Positions 56,602-64,000 of a stretch of 64,000 bases of DNA are shown one piece after another. The stretch spans positions 11,904,001-11,968,000 of the forward strand of contig CAJFCV020000004.1 of assembly GCA_904066235.2 (NCBI GenBank). The letters are read 5' to 3'. The notes under the pieces were generated by a model. The model searched no databases and was not told where the DNA came from. It saw nothing but the letters and a program-made list of their open reading frames with translations. The translations under genes were made by a program, and so were the position numbers. Position 1 is the stretch's first letter; each line of letters begins with the position of its first letter. Source of the stretch: Bursaphelenchus xylophilus (taxonomy: Eukaryota > Nematoda > Chromadorea > Rhabditida > Aphelenchoididae).

Positions 56602-58696
56602 TACATGAAACTAAGTTTATGTCTAAAACAGCTAGATCAAGACTTCCACATCTCACTGCAACTACCAGACATCGTCAAGACATCCGATTCAACTCTTAAT
56701 ATATCCGGCAAGCACTAACTACATCAATTTCTCTCTGACCTAACCAAAAATCGAGCACTCCTTAGCCTACACCTCAACGCCCATTCCCAACCTGTAAGTG
56801 AATCGAGTTGGTTCGTCTTTGAAAAAATCATAGGCGGCCCCAACCACCCCCTTTCCGTCTTGTCTTCTTTTTGTGTCGTTTTTTGTTGGCGGGGACAGGG
56901 AAGCACGTGGAGCCTGCAAGTGGGGTGAGGGGTTCACTCCGTCTGCTGGAATCCCGGCCGACCTAACACTTCGTATGCTCATGTTTTTGGCCATTTGGAC
57001 TAAGTTCTTCGTCTAGTCTCCGGGGGCCAAAAACAAACGTGGAACGTGAGATGAAAGCACAAACAATTGACCCTCTGTTGACACGAGCTTTTCAACTTTT
57101 TTCAATCAAATTTTGGCCAATTTTGAGCGATAAAAGAGGTAAGATTAACCATTGCCGCGGCTCTGAGGCCCTCGTGAGATCACAAGCATATCCGTCAAAA
57201 CAAACCGTCCGTTGAGAACGACCACCCAACTAGAAAGCAGCGAAAACTTAAGAATCACTATCAATTCCTTCATGGATAATGTCCGCTGAATTTTTGGACG
57301 AAATACCTTTCCGGATATGTCATCAATCCCGATCAAATGCAAGGAGGACTAGATAAAAGTGCTACCTGACTTAAAGACACACGATTCAGCAACAAAACAA
57401 AACTATATTACACTTGACATCTCTCACCAAGAAAACACAAGAAGCCTGACAAACCAACTCAAGATATTTACTGCCACACCTCCAGTCTTTAGCAATTTAA
57501 TTAACCTGGACCGGACACGAGAGCTCAGGCAGAGATCGAAGACCAAAAGCGGGGCGTTTCGAATCGCCCAGCAAACTCCACCCGCCGAAACATTCACTCC
57601 TTCTTTTTATCAATTTCTTTCGGCCGACGTCACAGAATCAGGAATCGAAATTCGCGGGAACCATGTCCTAGACCCATTCCAACGAGAGAGAGCGCCGAGA
57701 AGAAACGATTTCATGACCATCATTTTGTAATAGATAATATTTGTCGAACTCCGCCGTTTTTATCAATTCGAGGCTTGATCTTAGGTTCATACGTGACAGA
57801 TCCAAAGCGTTGGGTGTTTACGACGGTTACATCATGTTTGGTAAACAACTGCTTGATCAGAATAATCGAAAAACCCGATCTTTCAAGGTTGGGATCACAG
57901 AAAACGAAAAATCTTGCGACTATTTGGCGAAAAGGGGAAGTTTCCCATGATTTTAGGAACCGGAGACAAAAACACTTCCTGTTATGATATCAGAACCGAC
58001 GCTATCTAAAAAACAAACAAAAAAGGGCAAGTAAAGTTCATACCTTGGATATTCACCTTCTCAAAGCGCTTACCACCAACGAGGACAAACACCACAAACC
58101 GGCAACCGAACCGACCGAGCGAATAAAGTAAAAAAGCAAGATCCCGCATCGAAAATTCGGATGGGAATCTATGCAAAATTAAAAGGCCAAAAATAAGGCA
58201 AATTCGGTGTGATCACGAAAATTTTTGTCAAGTCGAGCTTGAAAACGTCTAAAAAATCAGGTGAGGAGACTAAAATTTCAGTTGAAAGTGATTTTCATAA
58301 CTGACATCCAGTAAAAAACGGCTTGATAGGGCCTGACGGCTTGAGTAAGTAATATAAACCATGAAAATTTTTATGAAACGGATCTTAAACACCTCGTAGA
58401 ATAACGAGGATCATAATCTCGCATGCGAGAAGGATAATCTACTCGATTATAACAATCACTAAAATTTTTCCGGACTTTTGGCCAATTTTTTACCTCAACG
58501 TCTGCGCCCAAGCTGCGGCGATTTGCATCGACATTTTATACGACGAAAAGTTTTCTTTTATTTTGTTGTTATTTATTATTGCGCGCACACGAATTACACA
58601 GGTTTCTACTGTGGTTTTTTGAGGATGTCTTCTATAAATAATTGCAATTTGAGTCGCCGTGATTTTTAAATTTTTTTTGGCATTTATTCTTTGTGT

Positions 58697-58721
58697 TATT
58701 TTCAGAGTCTCGTCTATAATT
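58697..58721 (+). promoter_or_regulatory. Candidate spliced-leader acceptor of the ePHD gene
   Basis: TATTTTCAG ends at 58705, 16 nt before the start codon at 58722, with no obvious coding exon upstream. Confidence 0.5.
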
Positions 58722-59918
58722 ATGTCAAAATCGAGGAAACGCAAACGTCAGAATCTGTACAAGGAACTGGATGATGAGAAGAATGAAATTTTGAGGAAGT
58801 TGAATGGAAAATATGGGAGAAAAGTGAGATTATACGTTTATTTGTTGATTTTTAGGTGTGGAACTGTAAAATTTCGCTAGTACTGTCGCTGCGTAGAATT
58901 GTTACATCAGTTGTATTGGTTATCATAACATCCAAGTATAGCTCAGGGGTAATTTTTTCTTTTTCAGAAGGATGAATCGCAAGCCGTCGCTGTTCTAATG
59001 CGATCAACTGGGAAGTTCAACAATCCAAGCCATTTGGTTTTTCAGAAATACGTCGAGACTCACATGAACAGGCTGAATGTGGTGAGTAGTTTTTGTTTTT
59101 GTATTTCTGGTTTTAGTTAATCTTCCTACGCCTGGACAATCGGATTTTTACTCATGCTTGTCTTGTCTAATATAATTTATGGCTAATTTTAGCAAAACCA
59201 GGGAAATTGCGATGTTTATTTGCTCTCCGAGGTTGCAATGGTGTATTTCATCTATTTTCAGGCAGAAGAACCGGAGTACTTCCAGCACGCTAAATGGTTA
59301 TGTTGTTTTTGCGGCGAGCAGAGTTGTTCATCAGAGCTCGGCGATCTCTTCGGTCCGTATTATGTAAACGGCATCAAGTTGCCTCCCTTTCTTCATAAAC
59401 CAGATCGTAAGCCGAAGGATGAGTTTGATTATCTTCCGGTTGGCGAGTCTTGGAATTATGACATCTGGATGCATGCAGATTGTGCGGTTTGGGCCGACGG
59501 TCTAATATACTTTGGTGGGAAATTGTTGAATTTAGAGAACAGGCTGGCCAAGTTTTGGAAGGAGGTGAGCGGGCGATTGCCTGGTTTTAACTTAAAAATT
59601 GGCTTTTATAAAAATTTTTGCCTAGTATAATATAAAAAATTGTTGATATCTTTAAAACCAGTTTAATCTTTGACTAATGACTTTCCGCTTTTAGAAATGC
59701 AAGGTATGCGGGAAGATTGGAGCGTCGGTAACAGTCGGGAACACCAAAACTTATGTACATTATCCATGCGCTGTGAAGTCAAGTAAGTTCCTTTTGTAAA
59801 TTGATGGTTTCGATGTTTAGATTACGAATTCAACCGGCTAATGCTGCAATGTGAGGCGTCATCGGTGCCAGAACCTTCAAATTCTAAGAAGAAACGAAAA
59901 CTGAAGAGATCTCAATAA
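58722..59918 (+). CDS. Extended-PHD (ePHD) nuclear protein, RAI1/TCF20-like
   Basis: This is a predicted chromatin-associated zinc-binding protein. Exons are 58722-58823, 58968-59081, 59262-59564, 59695-59782 and 59821-59918. The phases agree and give 234 residues. The basic N-terminus (MSKSRKRKRQN) and C-terminus (KKKRKLKRSQ) look like nuclear localisation signals. The ePHD module spans about 84-200: WLCCFCGEQSC (Cys86-89), then GDLFGPYY, then HADCAVW (His143, Cys146), then a second half KCKVCGKIGASV (Cys175, Cys178) and YVHYPCAV (His195, Cys198). The GDLFGPY string and the W-x-x-G-x-x-x-x-x-GKL spacing are those of vertebrate RAI1/TCF20 and related ePHD proteins. This protein consists of little else, while the vertebrate ones are very large. 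AATAAA is at 59973-59978. Confidence 0.85.
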
Positions 59919-61088
59919 ATAGCATTTCCAGTTTCAAACTGATTTTTGGTCATCATATCTTGTGCGGGTGTAAATAAAGTGTGATCTTGTAGAGGAGAAG
60001 GTATCTTTTGGCGATATATTGGTTTACAATCCAGTCATGATGCTTGATGGAGGCGAAGAACGGGTTTTTTGATGATTAGAGCAAGTTTTTGGATATTATC
60101 CTTCCTCTAATTGCTCTATCTTAGTGTTTTTGTGTTTACTGGGCATTTTTTGTTTTCCGAGACAGTTTAAATTGCCCGCCTAATGTGGAATTTGTTTACC
60201 CTGTCTATCGATACGAATTGCAAGTGACATATCTTTGTTGTAACATTGGAGAGACCGTTTCGCAGACCGCGGTACCGCATACAAAACGAACATGTACTAC
60301 GAGAGTATATTGTGTTCATATTATAGAAATATAGGGAGTCTGGAAACGCCGAATTACACCGGTTGGGGGACATGTTAACATTATATTTTTTTTCATGTGT
60401 TTGAGAGAGGAGAGTACACGCAAGCAATCGTCCAATGTGATAACAGCCTCGGGGCTGGGGATGTGAGTGAGAGAGAGAGAGACGTTGAAAACCGTTCGGG
60501 ATCTGAACCGCCGTTTGTTGGTGTGGTTGGTTGTGTTGTTGAGATCAATAAGAGAGAAAGAATAAGTTAGTCGCCGCCAAATCTGTCTTCTTCTGGGCCT
60601 GAAATCGGAGAGGTTTTAGTAAGAAGTTTGCATTAAAATTGATTTTTTCACTATGATAATGGTGCTTAGATTGATCTAGGTTATTTTTCAGACCTTGGAA
60701 AAGGTTTTAGTCCTCAGTGGAATCATTTTAGAATAGAAGAAAGGCTTGAAAATAAACTTTTCTGCAATTGATGTCTACTACAATATAGATTATTACGGAA
60801 AAGCCAATTTGACTTGTCGTACTTGTCGTAGGAGCTATTTTATATCCTTTGTAACTCTTTTTGTTGTATTGGCCGGAGATGGAGAGACCTTATACTGACC
60901 AGACAATGGAATCCCGACTGATACGCTCCATGATTTTACATGTGATTAGAGTGAATAAATTGAATTGAATTGTGACTCTCTGAAGCCTTCTCTGGTCTTA
61001 ATTGAGGAGAAAGATATTTGTGTTAAACGCTAGGTACCACTTATGACCTTATCATAGTATGAAAACATCATAATTATCGTCTTACCCT
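59919..61088. other. Convergent intergenic region ePHD / egl-21
   Basis: It contains the 3' ends of both genes. A short GA microsatellite occurs at about 60,467-60,482. No gene or window repeat is recognised. Confidence 0.5.
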
Positions 61089-63775
61089 TCAATAATAGGT
61101 AGGTGGTTGATTCTGAGCGCGCGCGGATTGGATCAGACGCATCAATTCGATGGCCTCCTCCTCACTCAGAGCCTGTTGTTGCTCTTCCTGCTGTTGCTCC
61201 TGAAGAAGTTCGGTGGGAACGTACGGGAGTTCGGGCAGATTCTCCATGGCGTTCTCCATCTCCAAGGCGGGTTGAAGAGGTTTCAGTTGGAAGTTGACGA
61301 TCTGCGCCTCACCATGAGCCTTGTTGGTGACGTTGACGGCTCTCATCTCGGGCTGGTAGCCTTCGGCCTCCACCGCCAGCTGGTACTGTCCGTCGATGAT
61401 GGGGCGGAAGAAGTCGCCGGAGAGGGCGGTCGTGACGGGGTGCTTGATGGGCGCCTCGTTCTTGGTGGAGGTCAGGTTGCGGATCCAGATGACGGCGTTC
61501 GGGATGGGCTTTCCGGTGATTTGGTCCACAACCACTCCCTTGACTCCCATGTGGGTCTAAAGGAAGATATTCGTTAATAATGAAGGCTGAGGGGCATAAA
61601 TAATGGGCGATGATTCAAATTATAAAAAGGTCGGCACTCACCATCCACATGAACTCCAAGAGAGCCTTCTTATTGTCGGTCCAGAAGTTGGGCAGCTCTT
61701 CGGCCGGGGGCATCTTTTGGCAAGACAGTTCCAATGTGATTTCGAAGGCATTGGTGGCCAAGTAGTTGAAGTCTTGCATTCCACCGCTCACGGAGTACCA
61801 TTTGGCTCCGTTGGTGATTCCTAAAACACTTTTTGTTAGATTTATCGCATTAAATTTTTGCACAGGAAACTCGTTTTCCGAATAAACCGTAACAGGAAGG
61901 TGGGCTGTAGAAAAGGTTTTACCTCCTTGTCGGGCAAAGTTGTCGGATGGGGTTCCATCGCAAGGAGCATGGTCGTTCTTCGCCATATGAGCATGGTTGC
62001 TGGCGTAGGTCTGCGCCAAATGGCGGAAAGTGACGTCATCGGGGGACTTGGAGTAATCGCTCATTCCCTCCATGACCGACGCGTCAAACGGATAGTTGGC
62101 CACCAAATCGCCCTCATGCAGGTTGGCTGAGAGGACGAAGGGCAAGGACAAAGTCCATTGACCAACTGCTCGCACTTCGGGCTCGTACTAGAAATGAGAA
62201 CGTTGTTTAAGAACAACTCATTATACGAAGAACGTCATTATTGAGGCTGTTAGAGAGAACAGACTTACGTTCTTTTCATCCTTGAAGATGTCGAGAAGAT
62301 GGTCGTAACGGCCAGCCTTCTGTTCGTCGAGGAAGAAGAAAAGTTTGTCGAGGTCGGGGAAGCCGCGATTCAAGTCGCGGCCGTTGGCGTTCGCGCGGCC
62401 AACCAGCCAGCCACGGTCTTCGGGCTTCTGAAAAAAACAAAAAGTTTGTCAACGTAAAAACTAAAACTGATATTGCGATCTTATTGAAGAGAGCGGCACA
62501 ATACGATAATATCATCTAAAAAGCTTGTTTAAAATTCCTTTTCCGGAAGAAATGGAAAAGACATTTTAATCAAGCTACTGTAAAGATGATGTATATGTTT
62601 CGTGCTCGTAAGGCTCACTGTTGGCCATTTTTGGCCACCCAAATTTGATTTCCGAATCTAAACTTGCTTCGGAATTTACGTCAGCGTTCCTTCCCTAACA
62701 AAGCCTTCAAAACGAACATCAAACGCCGCCGTTATCTAACTGCTTTCATGCGTGAGCACATCAGCCACAAGTACGGCCTAATTAAACCACGATTTCAAAG
62801 TCTTACGGTGTGCAGGGCCAACTCGAATCCATCCGGATTCATGGTGGGCAGAATGTGAATGTTGGTGGTGTTGATCAGCTTGACAACGTCCTTGTTGCCG
62901 CTGTGGAACTCGTTGCACAGGTAGTCGGCCAGACGAATGAGGAGCTCGCGGCCCACGGCCTCGTTGCCGTGCATGTTACCGACGTATTTCATTTCCGGCT
63001 TGCCTGAATGTTGTTTTAGGATTAGTTGACTTGAAAAGAATTGGGGATTAAAAAAATCATTTTAATTTTGATGATTCGGGATGGTAATGATAATTTACAT
63101 CTTGAATATGTAAGGAATCTCTAGGTTATCTCAAAATCTCGTTGATGAATAATTAACCGGAATAAAAAACAGTTTTTCCCACGAAATCCTACAATTCTTA
63201 TAACTTGGGCTGCTTGTAGCGAAGTATTGTGGCATTAAGTAAATTTAGCTCGTAAATGATGCTATACGCATACTAATCACTATTACGACGAAGGCTCGTG
63301 GTTAGTCAGGCTTATTTTACCAGAGGTTGGTGGTCGGAAAAAAGTAGGTAAAGGGGGACCAAGGCAATTTTACAATTTTTTGCTGGTTCCCTACCTACGG
63401 CCCAAAAATTATAGCCCTCCAGAGATTTATGATGGACAGTTACTCCGTTATCTGTTAAATATTTCCGTGAGAAAATCCCCCGCAAAATCCCCAAACCCCT
63501 CGCGACTTACCGGCCTCATGAATTCCGGGGCTGGTGGAGAACTCAATCACCACCAAATCCCTTCCTTCCACCGACTTTCCGATGCTGTACAAACGCGAAA
63601 CGTTGCTGCATTTCTTGGCGACCTCCATCAGTTTGGCCTCCATCGCGTCTTGGTCGTGGTAGTGGCGCCATTCGGCGCTGGCGTCCACGCTCTCGCGCGA
63701 CCCGAAGCCGAACAAGCCGGCCTCGGCGACGCCCAACGCGACGGCGACCACGAAAATTGTCCGGCAAAACGACAT
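61089..63775 (-). CDS. egl-21: Carboxypeptidase E (neuropeptide-processing, M14 family)
   Basis: This secretory-granule metallo-carboxypeptidase removes C-terminal Lys/Arg left after proprotein-convertase cleavage of neuropeptides. Exons on the minus strand are 63775-63511, 63003-62807, 62427-62269, 62187-61923, 61820-61642 and 61556-61089. All phases agree and give 510 residues. A signal peptide ([19 protein letters not shown]) comes first. Zinc ligands are His100 and Glu103 in [11 protein letters not shown] and His231 in [15 protein letters not shown] and [12 protein letters not shown] are substrate-binding motifs. The catalytic Glu lies in [10 protein letters not shown] (about 326). A transthyretin-like domain starts near [16 protein letters not shown] (about 358). 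The tail is Gln/Glu-rich ([10 protein letters not shown]) and then helical ([14 protein letters not shown]), as expected for membrane association. The neuropeptide precursor at 13.7-16.8 kb is a plausible substrate. Confidence 0.94.
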
Positions 63776-64000
63776 TTTGCCAGAGAAGGGGTCGTCCAAA
63801 GTGCCGTGAAAGCGCGAACGGGACCGCTGGAGGGGGGTCTCGTGGCCGTGAAAGGGAAGGGAGGGAGTGGCGTGCCGGAGGGCAAAAGCTCTCTATTTGG
63901 GCGGAAGGCCCGGCTGGTGGGGTAGAGATGATAAGACGACTGAAAAGTGGGCAGTATAAGATGAGAGGACTAGAAAACCGGGGTCTTCTCGAATGCCCGA
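63776..64000. other. 5' flank of egl-21
   Basis: This is G+C-richer sequence upstream of the minus-strand egl-21 start codon and would hold the 5' UTR and proximal promoter. No TATA box is evident in the 225 nt available. Confidence 0.4.

Larger units (their letters stand above)
54755..58721. other. 4-kb gene-poor region
   Basis: This lies upstream of gdh-1 (minus) and of the ePHD gene (plus). It contains one family A MITE (56341-56601). A pair of matching strings, GGGTGACCCAAAATAACGGAG at ~55,040 and its complement at ~56,243, may mark the ends of a 1.2-kb element, but I could not trace arms with confidence. Open frames near 57.4-57.9 kb are not recognisable. Confidence 0.45.

Noticed and set aside
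57359..57730. 123-codon plus-strand frame with normal-looking composition
   Set aside because: No recognisable domain, no clear neighbouring exons, and no acceptor or promoter. It remains possible but unsupported.
61107..61577. 156-codon plus-strand frame
   Set aside because: It is antisense to the last exon of egl-21; the Leu-rich run is the complement of the Gln/Glu-rich tail.

Overview
This is a eukaryotic chromosomal window, and its genes point to a nematode. It holds nematode-type serpentine chemoreceptor genes (two families), tandem class-2 secreted lipases of the kind called lips in Caenorhabditis, a carboxypeptidase E gene matching EGL-21, small introns (GTAAG...TTTTCAG or TTTTAG, down to 36 nt), and acceptor-like TTTTCAG/TTTTAG sites just 5' of several start codons, as expected for spliced-leader trans-splicing. 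I cannot name the species. All gene models below were joined by hand from splice signals, phase agreement and family resemblance.

Layout. 1-3.5 kb: no gene, but a 1.49-kb fold-back DNA transposon whose two long arms carry the same small signal-peptide-like reading frame. 3.55-8.45 kb, minus: two tandem paralogous 7-TM chemoreceptors of identical exon structure and length (334 aa each). 9.19-12.8 kb, plus: glutaminyl-tRNA synthetase. 13.73-16.8 kb, minus: a two-exon neuropeptide precursor with an allatostatin-C/somatostatin-like disulphide peptide. 16.8-22 kb: repeat-bearing desert. 22.05-24.1 kb, minus: TMEM144-like ten-TM transporter with a 17-nt microexon. 24.1-28.1 kb: desert. 28.1-30.6 kb, minus: Sra-superfamily chemoreceptor. 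30.6-33.2 kb: repeats, including a tRNA-like relic and a GC-rich tract studded with TGCAC-N-GTGCA palindromes. 33.2-40.0 kb, plus: two tandem lipases with duplicated TATA promoters. 40.7-42.06 kb: a 1.37-kb TIR element. 42.7-45.25 kb, plus: SLC22-like transporter. 45.97-47.43 kb, plus: MDR-family oxidoreductase. 47.88-51.71 kb, plus: queuine tRNA-ribosyltransferase. 52.54-54.75 kb, minus: glutamate dehydrogenase. 54.8-58.7 kb: desert. 58.72-59.92 kb, plus: an RAI1/TCF20-like extended-PHD protein. 61.09-63.78 kb, minus: carboxypeptidase E (egl-21).

Repeats dominate the non-coding DNA. Family A (10 copies, 200-260 bp, TIR beginning CAGTGGGGGACCTGATCC, TA target duplications) looks like a Tc1/mariner-type MITE and sits mostly in introns. 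Family B (at least 13 copies, 110-160 bp, TIR CAGTCTGTCGGGAAAATAATG-like) and family C (about 450 bp, ends AAGTGCGACGCTCAGATTTT-like) are also hairpin-type MITEs. There are also four larger TIR/fold-back elements of 0.3-1.4 kb besides the one at the left end. One family A copy fills almost all of glutamate dehydrogenase intron 1 and helps form its 5' splice site. Another lies 10 nt after the stop codon of the queuine transferase.

Functionally the genes are not one pathway. Two themes recur. Neuropeptide signalling is represented by a peptide precursor with a basic Arg run after the peptide and by the carboxypeptidase that trims such basic residues. tRNA biology is represented by Gln charging and queuosine insertion. 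No CRISPR array, rRNA operon or prokaryotic feature is present.
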